A DNA stretch of 64,000 nt from Armatimonadota bacterium (lineage in GTDB: Bacteria; Armatimonadota; UBA5829). The DNA lies in the NCBI GenBank assembly GCA_039679645.1, contig JBDKUO010000049.1:64431-128430 (forward strand). The letters are read 5' to 3'. The notes under the pieces are model-generated. The model saw nothing but the letters and a program-made list of their open reading frames with translations, was not told the origin of the DNA and did not search any database. Shown here in pieces: positions 1 to 7,709 of the stretch (its first letter is position 1; every line of letters begins with the position of its first letter). The translations under genes and the position numbers were made by a program.

Positions 1-371
1 AAATATGTGACTTCGCTTCGTACCTGGCGATACAGCATCTTTATGGTTTCATATCCCATCCCGACACGGCACTCATACTCATCTGGTTTATGAGCAGTCG
101 GCTGCCAGGAAAGGCTCCAATAATTATCTTCCAAATCTTTGAGGTAGATATATCTGCCGGGTCTGTCCCACGGCAGGCAGTTATATCGAAACCGTGTGAT
201 CCGGCTGTCTCTGGGGTCTTTCCAATAGCTGAAACCGCCGCCCGTATTAGAGATCAGCCCGAAATAGTGGCCGTTGCCCATATAGTTGACCCACGGCGCG
301 GGGGTGTCGGGCCGAGTTATGACGAACTCTTTTTCCTTATCCGAAAAGTATCCGTATTTATCAAGAGCCAT
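1..371 (-). CDS. GH94 cellobiose/chitobiose phosphorylase-like protein, N-terminal part
   Basis: The reverse strand is open from an ATG at 371 to the window edge, giving the first 123 residues of a larger protein. A GGAGG site lies 7 bases before the ATG. The N-terminus (KYGYFSDKEKEFVITRPDTP, then WVNYMGNG and YWKDPRDSRITRFR) matches the conserved start of GH94 (former GT36) phosphorylases, which cleave beta-linked disaccharides with phosphate to give a sugar 1-phosphate. The catalytic (alpha/alpha)6 barrel lies outside the window, so substrate cannot be judged. It is divergent from psuG. Family assignment is by motif recall, not by search. Confidence 0.8.
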   Translation of the reverse strand, partial: MALDKYGYFSDKEKEFVITRPDTPAPWVNYMGNGHYFGLISNTGGGFSYWKDPRDSRITRFRYNCLPWDRPGRYIYLKDLEDNYWSLSWQPTAHKPDEYECRVGMGYETIKMLYRQVRSEVTY

Positions 372-524
372 TTGTTGCCTCCAATTATTTATATGTTCCG
401 TTGTCGCGATTGTATCACGAGGGGACGGCAATCCTCAAGTGCCCTCGGCGCAGTGTGTTTGATGCAGGAGTATGAGTGGCATGCGTATAACATATATTAC
501 GTTTGTTGAACGCTCGGAGGTATT

Positions 525-1451
525 ATGAAAAATCCACTTGATATATCACATGAAGTCAGTTGTGCTCTAAATAGAAATAAGCCGGTTGTTGCGCTGGAGT
601 CGTCAGTAATTGCGCAGGGCCTGCCTTCACCTGTCAATGTCGAGACTGCTCTTGCCATGGAACAGGCTGTAAAAGATGCCGGAGCGGTCCCCGCCACAAT
701 CGGCATAATCGATGGAAAGGTCAGGGTCGGCCTTACTGAAGATGAGATAAAAAAGCTTGCTGAGGGGAGCGCTGCCAAGCTTGCCGTTCGCGATATTCCC
801 TACGCTCTCGCGAAAAAGATCGATGGCGGAACCACAGTCTCGGCCACCATGCGAATCGCCGCGACTGCTGGCATACCCATAATGTCCACTGGCGGAATAG
901 GTGGGGTGCACAGAGGCGCGTCTGAGACATTCGACATATCCGCCGATCTCTGGGAACTGGCCAGAACGCCGATTATAGTCGTCTGCTCCGGAGCGAAAGC
1001 AGTGCTCGATATTTCCGCCACAGCGGAGTGGCTGGAGACCCATGGCGTGCCAGTATACGGCTATGAGACCTCCGAGATGCCTGCATTTTATTCATCTTCC
1101 ACAGGCGTCTCTATTCCGAAATTAGAGAGCGCATGCGAGTTTATCAAGATATTGGAGCTTTCCGGAAGTGCGGTGGGATCTAGATGTGCTGCAATAGTCG
1201 CAGTGCCGGTACCGAAGTCGGACGAAGTATCAGTAGCTGAACACATCGAAAAAGCTGTCTCTGAAGCAGCAGAGAGGGGGATCAAAGGCAAAGAGCTTAC
1301 TCCGTATCTGCTCGGCAGAGTGGGGGAGCTTACAAAGGGCGAATCCATCAAAGCTAACATTGCTCTGCTTGAGAACAACGCCAAAGTTGCTGCAGAGATT
1401 GCCGGAGAACTGAGCTCTGAGACCGGGCGAAGAGTTGGGTTTGTGGTATAA
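525..1451 (+). CDS. psuG: pseudouridine-5'-phosphate glycosidase
   Basis: 308 residues, the normal length of the family. PsuG reversibly splits pseudouridine 5'-phosphate into uracil and ribose 5-phosphate and uses a metal ion. The diagnostic N-terminal block (VALESSVIAQGLPSPVN, about residue 22), the GGTTVSATM block near residue 101 and the MSTGGIGGVHRGA block near 119 are all present. The start is set by CGGAGG 7 bases upstream of the ATG. The usual partner kinase PsuK is not adjacent. The gene is monocistronic, ended by the hairpin at 1501. Confident by motif content and length. Confidence 0.93.
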   Translation: MKNPLDISHEVSCALNRNKPVVALESSVIAQGLPSPVNVETALAMEQAVKDAGAVPATIGIIDGKVRVGLTEDEIKKLAEGSAAKLAVRDIPYALAKKIDGGTTVSATMRIAATAGIPIMSTGGIGGVHRGASETFDISADLWELARTPIIVVCSGAKAVLDISATAEWLETHGVPVYGYETSEMPAFYSSSTGVSIPKLESACEFIKILELSGSAVGSRCAAIVAVPVPKSDEVSVAEHIEKAVSEAAERGIKGKELTPYLLGRVGELTKGESIKANIALLENNAKVAAEIAGELSSETGRRVGFVV

Positions 1452-1500
1452 ACCTCGCCTCCACAAGAAGCAAATGTACGTATTATTGGTTATTTTTGAT

Positions 1501-1524
1501 GGTCCGGGATTTGAATCCCGGACC
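1501..1524. terminator. perfect hairpin between convergent genes
   Basis: GGTCCGGGATT pairs perfectly with AATCCCGGACC around a 2-base centre. It is preceded by TTTTT and followed by TTTAAT, and it sits between the converging psuG (+) and the 1541 membrane protein gene (-), so it can serve both strands. Related hairpins with the same GATGGTCYGGGATYT start recur at 5457 and 43847. Confidence 0.75.
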
Positions 1525-1540
1525 TTTAATGGAAAAGGTA

Positions 1541-2986
1541 TTATTGCCTATCAGCCGGTTCAATGCTGCTGCCGGGTGCACTCGGCTGGCTTGGCGGCTG
1601 AGGCTGAGCAGGCGCACGCCTTTGGAACCTGTCGGCAAACCACTCTCTCTTGGTGCCGAAGCCGGTCATAATGACTGCGCCGAATGCCAGCAAATACAGC
1701 ACGAATGCCAGCAGGCCTCCTGCAAACGGAACCAGCTTGACGATCCCCAGCAGCAATACACCTATAGCAGCGGCAAGCACAGGAGGCAGGGCTGGCTTGT
1801 TCATTGCGGATATTACCCGCTCACCGACCGCAAGTCCGGCGCATACTTGAGCAACAAGAAATGCAATGATAACCAACAGTATTTCTAAAGGCACGAGTGG
1901 GATACCGACAATGGTAAATAACAAGACCATTCCTATCGGCACTATTAGCAGCCCACCGATAATTCCATACAGTGCGGACCTTCCCGGCTGCTCTATGACA
2001 ACAGCAGAAATTTGTTCCATTCTTGCTGGGAATAAAGCCACTATCAGTGCAGCCAGTGCTGCCATAATCAAGGCATAAGCTATTCTGCCCCATATTCCAA
2101 ACAGCAAACCGAAGCAACTCAGTCCCCATGGAATAGCCGTGAATCCACTCCATCCTCCGACCGATGTTGTGGAGCCTCTGATAACGCCGCCATCCCTCTG
2201 GATGATTCTTCCTCCAACGGTTACCGCTGAACCGTCGACCACTCCACCGTCTTCAACTATTACATTGCCCATCACAGCCGTTGCGTCGCCCGTGACATGC
2301 CCTCTTACCGTCACAGAGCCCGTTATAGCGACTGCATCTTTGACGGTCTCACCTTTTTCCACCACGACATTGCCTTGGACCTGAACTTTGTCTTCGTCAT
2401 TCTGCTGATTTACTTTGGTGTTATCAGAAGTAGCTTCATATCTGCTTGAAGTAATAGACTGAAAAGCGGATGTCATTCCTCCACTTACACCAAAATCCAG
2501 CACGCGCACCGCTATCAGGTTCGGCTGCCCAAACTTAATCAATTCTTGAGGAATTCGGTAAGACCTGAATACCAGGTAAGGGTCTTCAAACGTAGTCGTT
2601 TGACCTATCAAATTACCGTTGAAGTATGTCCAGTCCTGGTCGTCAATTTTACCCAGATTCAGAAAGAAGTTTTTGCCTTTCCATTCGTTTGGAATTATGA
2701 CACTCTGTCTGTACCAGGCATAACCATCGTATGGAGTCGGTGTTCCCATAGGTTTGTAATTGGGGTTAGATTGTGTAACACCTTGATCTTCCCATGTGTT
2801 TGTGGCATTAATGTCTCGCCATTTTGACGTATCCAGCCCTGGCTTTTGCCAGCCGTTTTTCTGTCCGATATTCATCGGATCGGTGCTGAACCGCCATGTC
2901 TTGGCCAGATCGATCTTGTCCTGTGCATATACGGCATTAGCCATCAGGACGATTGCTCCCAATATCAAGATAAGCCTAGTTTTCAT
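1541..2986 (-). CDS. exported sugar-binding-fold and bactofilin-like repeat protein with C-terminal membrane segments
   Basis: About 481 residues, starting at an ATG with GAGG 10 bases upstream; a longer reading frame upstream lacks a good site. Order: signal peptide (residues 1-21, ending VYAQ), a GH2-type jelly-roll (about 28-200) with AWYRQSVIIP and a segment resembling sugar-binding domains of glycosidases, a short repeat stretch of alternating polar and valine residues (about 205-275: GNVVVEKG, GSVTVRGHVTGD, GNVIVEDG) like the beta-helix of bactofilins, then roughly four hydrophobic segments. It is the third gene of the sigma / anti-sigma operon and is separated from it by 17 bases. The combination suggests a cell-envelope protein under that sigma factor. 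Function unknown. Confidence 0.8.
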   Translation of the reverse strand: MKTRLILILGAIVLMANAVYAQDKIDLAKTWRFSTDPMNIGQKNGWQKPGLDTSKWRDINATNTWEDQGVTQSNPNYKPMGTPTPYDGYAWYRQSVIIPNEWKGKNFFLNLGKIDDQDWTYFNGNLIGQTTTFEDPYLVFRSYRIPQELIKFGQPNLIAVRVLDFGVSGGMTSAFQSITSSRYEATSDNTKVNQQNDEDKVQVQGNVVVEKGETVKDAVAITGSVTVRGHVTGDATAVMGNVIVEDGGVVDGSAVTVGGRIIQRDGGVIRGSTTSVGGWSGFTAIPWGLSCFGLLFGIWGRIAYALIMAALAALIVALFPARMEQISAVVIEQPGRSALYGIIGGLLIVPIGMVLLFTIVGIPLVPLEILLVIIAFLVAQVCAGLAVGERVISAMNKPALPPVLAAAIGVLLLGIVKLVPFAGGLLAFVLYLLAFGAVIMTGFGTKREWFADRFQRRAPAQPQPPSQPSAPGSSIEPADRQ

Positions 2987-3003
2987 GCTGAATCTACCTC
3001 CGG

Positions 3004-3600
3004 TCAAATTAAAAACCTCAGCGTTGTTGTTTTTCTCTGCTGCCACATCAGGCAGCCTGTTATAAGTAAGCCGATATCCGTGGCTATTGCAAGCAGTATC
3101 AAAGGTTTTATTGTAATCACAAAATCACGGATTCCCGGCAGGACGGCAATTGTCATGTCAGCAATCGGTCTGATGAGAGTCCCCATAGTCGATACTATCA
3201 CGAGAATAGATGATACGAGGCTCTTAGCTGATCCGTATGCTATTGTTGGCAGGGATGCAAAAGGCGTGTTTGTTGCCGTCATCAATATACTCAAGGCGGC
3301 GGCAAGTACTGCAGCTCCAGCAAACCAGCAGGCTGCGCTTAGTGCCACAAGTCTTTGTAAAGACCAGCTAACGCTTGCAGGGTGACGTTTCGGCAGACGC
3401 GTCATCACTGCGGCTGAGATATCGATATCGGGGATATCTTCGATTACCTCACTTGCCATGGCGATAACAGTGTCTATGCCCGACTTCCACTCACGACAGT
3501 CTGCGCACTCGGCTATATGTTCTTGTGCCAGTCTGGCATTAGGGCATTGGTCACCGTCCATCAAGTTCTGAATAATTTCTCTGGCATCTGTGCACTTCAT
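3004..3600 (-). CDS. anti-sigma factor with zinc-finger N-terminus
   Basis: 198 residues. The N-terminus has the H-x3-C-x2-C motif of zinc-binding anti-sigma domains (H28, C32, C35, with C3 upstream), which hold an ECF sigma factor inactive. Hydrophobic segments follow at about 82-108, 118-145 and 160-190, so it is a membrane protein with several spans rather than the usual one. Its ATG overlaps the sigma factor stop by 4 bases (ATGA), so the pair is translationally coupled, the normal arrangement for cognate ECF sigma and anti-sigma proteins. Confidence 0.85.
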   Translation of the reverse strand: MKCTDAREIIQNLMDGDQCPNARLAQEHIAECADCREWKSGIDTVIAMASEVIEDIPDIDISAAVMTRLPKRHPASVSWSLQRLVALSAACWFAGAAVLAAALSILMTATNTPFASLPTIAYGSAKSLVSSILVIVSTMGTLIRPIADMTIAVLPGIRDFVITIKPLILLAIATDIGLLITGCLMWQQRKTTTLRFLI

Positions 3601-4157
3601 ATTTCGACAATCACCCCTTGCAGTTTGCGCCGCAGCGTCTCGCGGGCTATATGCAAACTCGATTTTATAGTCCCTTCGGGTTTATCAAGCATCTCTGCGA
3701 TTTCTCTAAGCTTCATATCATGAAAATGGAACAGCACCAGCGGCGTTCTATGATTGATCGGCAAGCTCTGTATTGCATCCCAAAGGAGCCGGTTACCCTC
3801 GCTCCTGATTACTTCCTTTTCGGGAGAGGACTCTTCGGATTGCAATTGATCTGTCTGGTTCGGGTTATCGTCCAGCGAATCCGCTTTTGTTCGACCATTC
3901 TTTCTTAACATGTCGAAACAGGTGTTCCCCGCGATCTTTATAGTCCAGTTCAGGAAAGATGCGTCCTGCCTGAAGCTTTCCAGAGCATAATATGCCTTCA
4001 CGAATGCTTCTTGCGCTGCATCGGAGGCCAGGTTGGTGTCACCAAGTATTCGATAGCAGAAGGCCGTTATTTGCCTTTGATACCGTTTTACCAGGCCGTC
4101 AAACCCTCGATTGTCGCCTCGCTGGCATTGCTTTACCAGTTCGGCGTCTGTCGGCAC
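3597..4157 (-). CDS. ECF-type RNA polymerase sigma factor
   Basis: About 186 residues with sigma-70 region 2 (LVKRYQRQITAFCYRILGD, DAAQEAFVKAY) and region 4 with its helix-turn-helix (MKLREIAEMLDKPEGTIKSS). ECF factors lack regions 1 and 3, as here. The start is not certain: the GGAGG at about 4171-4175 could serve the GTG chosen here or TTG codons 1 to 3 codons upstream. An upstream extension to 4262 is low-complexity and lacks family similarity. First gene of a three-gene operon with its anti-sigma factor and an envelope protein. Confidence 0.88.
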   Translation of the reverse strand: MPTDAELVKQCQRGDNRGFDGLVKRYQRQITAFCYRILGDTNLASDAAQEAFVKAYYALESFRQDASFLNWTIKIAGNTCFDMLRKNGRTKADSLDDNPNQTDQLQSEESSPEKEVIRSEGNRLLWDAIQSLPINHRTPLVLFHFHDMKLREIAEMLDKPEGTIKSSLHIARETLRRKLQGVIVEI

Positions 4158-4326
4158 CAACAACAAATCTCCTCCACAATGACTACGACCGTCAAAGCAT
4201 CTTGGTTGAGGATTTTTTTGAGAAAAATATACAAGATGCCTTATAGTAACATGCCAAAGCAAATTTACGCATACTATCGAAATGATGGCTGATTATGCGC
4301 ATGTTTTAGTATTTCAGCAATAATAC

Positions 4327-4355
4327 TTGACTTGTGACAAAGCATGCAGCATAAT
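4327..4355 (+). promoter_or_regulatory. sigma-70-like promoter for the PEP-CTERM gene
   Basis: TTGACT at 4327-4332 and CATAAT at 4350-4355 are separated by 17 bases. The predicted transcript starts about 45 bases before the ATG at 4408. Confidence 0.55.
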
Positions 4356-4407
4356 GCGTAATATGCATCAGCCAGAATGCAACAATATAGGTGAGAAGGA
4401 GAATATT

Positions 4408-5004
4408 ATGAAGATAATCGCAGTTGTTTGCTTTGCATTGGCACTTATATGTAGTGTGGTGATAGCGAATGCTGATCCTGTTCGGTGGCAGATGAGCTTG
4501 GGAGGAAACGATCACTGGTACGATGTCATATATGCTCCGAGCACAATAACCTGGTGGGCTGCAAAAAATGCTGCAACCGGATCAGGCGGTTATCTTGCCA
4601 CGACAACGACCTCAGAGGAAAATGATTTTGTGTTTAATGTTGCAAACGCTAATAGCGCTTGCTGGTTCACATATGCAGGCTGGGCTATAGGTCCCTGGCT
4701 TGGCGGTTATCAGGCTAGCGGCTCGGCCGAGCCGGATGGCGGATGGGGATGGATTACCGGAGAAACATGGAGCTATACGAACTGGGCGAGTGGCCAGCCG
4801 GGCAATGCCTTAGGTATCGAAAATGCACTGCATTTTATTGGTGCAAGCAATATTCCAAGCAGCACCTGGAATGACAATTACGAGAATTCACAAACCCGAG
4901 GATATGTCGTTGAGTGGGATGTTAACCCGATTGTTCCTGAGCCCGCATCGATCGCTGCACTTCTATTAGGCCTTAGCGGGCTAGCATTAAGGAGAAGAAA
5001 GTAG
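4408..5004 (+). CDS. C-type-lectin-like PEP-CTERM surface protein
   Basis: 198 residues. Start ATG has GAGAAGGAG 6 bases upstream. A signal peptide occupies about 1-22 (ending VIANADP). The middle resembles a C-type lectin fold: GWGWITGETWSYTNW, then ENALHFIG and WNDNYENS near the end of the domain, the WND being typical. The C-terminus is a textbook PEP-CTERM signal: VPEPAS, a hydrophobic stretch, then RRRK, which is recognised by exosortase and linked to surface display. No exosortase gene is in the window. Likely a carbohydrate-binding surface protein; the ligand is unknown. Confidence 0.88.
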   Translation: MKIIAVVCFALALICSVVIANADPVRWQMSLGGNDHWYDVIYAPSTITWWAAKNAATGSGGYLATTTTSEENDFVFNVANANSACWFTYAGWAIGPWLGGYQASGSAEPDGGWGWITGETWSYTNWASGQPGNALGIENALHFIGASNIPSSTWNDNYENSQTRGYVVEWDVNPIVPEPASIAALLLGLSGLALRRRK

Positions 5005-5069
5005 AAGTATTTAGGGTTGACAATCACCCATATCCGGGCAATAATAAGACTATACAATTGAATAGCCAC

Positions 5070-5400
5070 TAAAGACTATGATAGAGATCAGTAAGGCGGA
5101 TTGCCGGACTGCCAGAGAGCCGGGTCGCTGGAAACCGGCGTCGCAGGCGCTGCCCCAACTCCCTCTTGAGTCGCCCACCGAAATCGATCGACGCGCCGAC
5201 GCATAACGCGAAGACGCATCGACGGAAAGTAGACTGGGACGGAAACTTCCACCGTTAAAAGGAAGACGCTGTCGCCTCGGACGAACGCGCCTTGGCCGCA
5301 GTGGGTGAGAGGGCCGCGTGCGTAAGCGCCGGTCAATCAGAGTGGTACCGCGAGAGCAAAGCGCTTTCGTCTCTGTAATGAGAGACGAGCGCTTTTTTTA
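5070..5400 (+). promoter_or_regulatory. T-box leader (tRNA-sensing riboswitch) upstream of leuA
   Basis: Visible parts in order: AGTA at 5090 (loop E of the specifier loop), the distal stem I block AGAGAGCCGGG...GCTGGAAACCGGC at about 5115-5144, the T-box AGAGTGGTACCGCG at 5339-5352, and an intrinsic terminator at 5358-5400 (AAAGCGCT..CGTCTCT pairs with AGAGACG AGCGCTTT, then seven T). Uncharged tRNA bound at the T-box would favour the antiterminator. The downstream 2-isopropylmalate synthase makes leucine the expected amino acid. A CTC in the 3' arm of stem I (about 5159-5161) is a candidate specifier, but I could not fold it by hand with confidence. Confidence 0.85.
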
Positions 5401-5402
5401 TT

Positions 5403-5537
5403 TTATATTGGATATTTTATATTGATTATTTGGGGATGGGGCTTGCTGTTGTTTTCGATGGTCCGGGATTTAAGTCCCCGACGATCTATGACTTTCGGCA
5501 AATAATCAATACAAAATCTAAAATACTAAATTAGAGA
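5403..5537. repeat. MITE-like element: inverted AT-rich arms around a hairpin
   Basis: The left arm (5403-5432) contains TATTTTATATTGATTATTTG; the right arm (5504-5537) read on the other strand contains ATTTTGTATTGATTATTTG, so the two arms are an inverted repeat. Between them lies an imperfect hairpin (5457-5486, GATGGTCCGGGA against TCCCCGACGATC). The arms belong to a family of AT-rich intergenic repeats found at several places in the window. Confidence 0.55.
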
Positions 5538-5560
5538 AGGGTGGTGGTGGTATGGATACA

Positions 5561-5596
5561 AGCGATCTTAGCGACCTTAGTGATCTTTATGATCTC
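5561..5596 (+). repeat. four 9-bp tandem repeats
   Basis: AGCGATCTT, AGCGACCTT, AGTGATCTT and TATGATCTC follow each other directly. In one frame they read Ser-Asp-Leu repeats, with a leucine codon in each unit, inside a short open frame with an ATG at 5552 preceded by GAGAAGGG. Whether this is translated is unknown. Confidence 0.6.
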
Positions 5597-5631
5597 AAGC
5601 ATTGCATGTGGTTTGGTGGAAGTGGTTACGG

Positions 5632-5659
5632 ACTCTCCACTCTCCACTCTCCACTCTCG
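5632..5659 (+). repeat. CTCTCCA heptanucleotide repeat
   Basis: About four tandem copies of ACTCTCC just before the leuA ribosome binding site. The same unit recurs at about 25207-25230 and, on the opposite strand, inside uvrC at 48177-48211. Confidence 0.7.
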
Positions 5660-5679
5660 ACTATGAAAAGGAGAAAGCT

Positions 5680-6855
5680 ATGGAACGCATGGTTCATATT
5701 CTGGATACCACCCTTCGCGACGGTGAGCAGTCACCCGGAGCGAGTTTGACCGGCCCTGAAAAGCTGGAGATAGCAAGGCAACTGCAGCGGTTGAATGTCG
5801 ATATAATCGAGGCGGGTTTTCCCGCCTCATCACCAGGCGACTTTTCGGCGGTTCGTGAGATTGCTCGCAAGGTCAGGGGACCTGTTATAACCGCACTGGC
5901 GCGCGCGGTCAAATCGGACATAGACGCCGTGTGGGAGTCTATCCGCGAAGCCGAGCGCCCTAGAATTCACATTGTTTTGGGCAGTTCGGATATTCATATA
6001 CAAAGCAAGTTCAAACGAAGCCGCGAGGAGATACTTCAGATCGGTGTGGAGGCGGTGAAGTATGCCCGCTCGCTGTGCCCGGATGTGCAATACTCTACAG
6101 AGGATGCCTCACGCAGCGATAGGAAATATCTGTTTCGCTTTATCGAAGCTGTAATAGATGCAGGTGCCACTGTTGTCAATATTCCTGATACGGTGGGATA
6201 TGCCGTACCGGCTCAGTGGGGCAGATTGATATCGGATATAAGACGGAGAGTGCCTAATATCGACCGCGCGAAATTGAGCGTGCACTGCCATAATGATCTG
6301 GGTCTTGCCGTCGCCAACTCACTGGCGTCGATTAAGGCAGGCGCACAGCAGGTCGAGTGCGCCGTTAACGGCATAGGTGAACGTGCCGGAAATGCGTCTC
6401 TGGAAGAGGTCGTAATGGGCATTAGTGTGCGAAGCGGGTATTACGGAGCGAAGACAGGCGTAATGACATCTCAGCTCTGCCCGACGAGCAGCATGGTCAG
6501 CCGTCTGACAGGTCTTGCAATAGCTCGCAATAAGGCAGTGGTCGGAGCCAATGCCTTTGCGCATTCTTCGGGGATCCACCAGGACGGTGTTCTGAAGAGT
6601 CGCAATAACTATGAGATATTCTCGCCAGAGGATGTAGGATCGGATGGAACACAGATAGTGCTCACTGCCAGGTCGGGCCGGCACGCGCTGCGTCACAGGT
6701 TGGAATCGCTGGGTTATACGGTCTCAGCCGAGGAATTGGAACGCATTCACATCAGGTTCCTGGAGGTTGCCGATGCCAAGAAGGAAGTCGTCGATGACGA
6801 TCTGCATGCGCTAATGGCCGGGCGCACTCAAGTTTGTGAGCCGGCTTGCCGATAA
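5680..6855 (+). CDS. leuA: 2-isopropylmalate synthase, catalytic part without the regulatory domain
   Basis: 391 residues, starting at an ATG 8 bases after AAAAGGAG. LeuA joins acetyl-CoA and 2-oxoisovalerate, the first committed step of leucine synthesis. The DRE-TIM barrel is clear: DTTLRDGEQSPG (residues 10-21), the metal-binding HCHNDLG, NGIGERAGNASLEE and SSGIHQDGVLK. Bacterial LeuA is usually about 510 residues because of a C-terminal leucine-binding dimer domain; that domain is absent here and the frame stops cleanly. Such a short enzyme should not be feedback inhibited in the usual way, and the T-box leader may compensate. Homocitrate or citramalate synthase are alternatives, but the leader and the IHQDGVLK motif favour LeuA. 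Confidence 0.82.
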   Translation: MERMVHILDTTLRDGEQSPGASLTGPEKLEIARQLQRLNVDIIEAGFPASSPGDFSAVREIARKVRGPVITALARAVKSDIDAVWESIREAERPRIHIVLGSSDIHIQSKFKRSREEILQIGVEAVKYARSLCPDVQYSTEDASRSDRKYLFRFIEAVIDAGATVVNIPDTVGYAVPAQWGRLISDIRRRVPNIDRAKLSVHCHNDLGLAVANSLASIKAGAQQVECAVNGIGERAGNASLEEVVMGISVRSGYYGAKTGVMTSQLCPTSSMVSRLTGLAIARNKAVVGANAFAHSSGIHQDGVLKSRNNYEIFSPEDVGSDGTQIVLTARSGRHALRHRLESLGYTVSAEELERIHIRFLEVADAKKEVVDDDLHALMAGRTQVCEPACR

Positions 6856-6920
6856 TATAATTGACAACTAGACTCGCGTCTTGCAGTTGAAAAAGTACGC
6901 AGTGCGAGGAGGTGGTGCCG

Positions 6921-7217
6921 GTGGGACCTGGACCCGATGCGCTTAGCTTGGCGTCATCGCTGGCAAAGTCGGTGGAGATCGATCGGTCGCCCGGTGTTAC
7001 TCAAAGAGCCAGTGATATTGCTCAAGATCAGATTACAGCGGAGGACGTTGCAGCCCTTTCGCTGAAAAAAACGGACGCCCTGGAGCAGCTTCGGCGTGAC
7101 AAGATCAGGCAGGACCGTGAGCAGCGCCGCCGCGAGTTGGAACGGCACATGCTCGCATCCGATGAGGATGAGACAGTCCAGGATGATGGCGAGTCTCATC
7201 TCGACGCAGTTGCATAG
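6921..7217 (+). CDS. small hypothetical protein, charged helix
   Basis: About 98 residues. GTG codons at 6912, 6915 and 6921 are in frame; 6921 lies 8 bases after AGGAGG and is preferred. The N-terminal third is neutral and Ser/Ala-rich. From about residue 40 the protein becomes a strongly charged helix with heptad-like Leu and Arg/Glu (LEQLRRDKIRQDREQRRREL) and ends acidic. No family recognised. It lies 6 bases before the next gene and probably shares its transcript. Confidence 0.65.
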   Translation: MGPGPDALSLASSLAKSVEIDRSPGVTQRASDIAQDQITAEDVAALSLKKTDALEQLRRDKIRQDREQRRRELERHMLASDEDETVQDDGESHLDAVA

Positions 7218-7223
7218 AAGATT

Positions 7224-7607
7224 ATGGATGTAATTTTTTCGATATTGGTAGTGATAGGCATCTGCTACGGCGCGTATCGCGGCGTTAAGTGGATGCTGCG
7301 CGCAGGACAGATACAGGCGCGCAAAGACCCTCCGCTTTCTCCAGCGGATCTCAAGATTCTGGAGGAAAGCGCCGCCCGACTTATGGCTGATTTGAGAGCG
7401 GTTACGGATGAATGTGTTGCGCGGATCGAAAATGCCTGCTCAGACGCGCAGCATCAGATAAAGTCGTTGGAATTGGGCGACCTTGAGCAACTAAAGCCCC
7501 GCCCCGTTACAAACGCTCAAGATCAACCTTTAACGATCAGTGAGTTCGCCGAACTCACTAATGGTGAGATCGAACTGCTTAAGGGTCTTAAGGCTATATC
7601 GGGTTAG
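7224..7607 (+). CDS. small membrane-anchored hypothetical protein
   Basis: 127 residues. The N-terminus has one hydrophobic segment (residues 3-18, VIFSILVVIGICYGAY) followed by positively charged residues, then a soluble alpha-helical part with Cys64 and Cys72 and a Leu/Glu-rich C-terminus. It looks like an N-anchored cytoplasmic helix protein. There is no clear ribosome binding site, so translation may be coupled to the gene 6 bases upstream. No family recognised. Confidence 0.65.
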   Translation: MDVIFSILVVIGICYGAYRGVKWMLRAGQIQARKDPPLSPADLKILEESAARLMADLRAVTDECVARIENACSDAQHQIKSLELGDLEQLKPRPVTNAQDQPLTISEFAELTNGEIELLKGLKAISG

Positions 7608-7629
7608 GGAGAAGAAAGAGAGAAAGAAG

Positions 7630-7657
7630 TGGTCGGGGGCATTTCTGTCCCCGACCA
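7630..7657. terminator. hairpin between convergent genes
   Basis: TGGTCGGGG pairs with CCCCGACCA around a 10-base loop. There is no strong T run, but it lies just after the stop of the 7224 gene and before the convergent gene that ends at 7710. Confidence 0.55.
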
Positions 7658-7709
7658 TCTCCATTTCAGGCCATTAACCATCAAACCAATATGCCATCAA
7701 CCGACACGC

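Noticed and set aside
90-509. A 139-codon plus-strand frame at the left edge
   Set aside because: The opposite strand encodes a clear GH94 N-terminus with good start signal; the plus frame is a shadow.
4197-4239. Inverted repeat GCATCTTG / CAAGATGC upstream of the sigma gene
   Set aside because: The arms are only 8 bases and 27 bases apart; it may be an mRNA hairpin, but there is no support for a function.
4327-4407. TTG at 4327 as the start of the PEP-CTERM protein
   Set aside because: It coincides with the -35 box; the ATG at 4408 has a ribosome binding site and a signal peptide.
5088-5336. An 82-codon minus-strand frame
   Set aside because: It lies inside the T-box leader on the other strand, has no start signal and no family resemblance.
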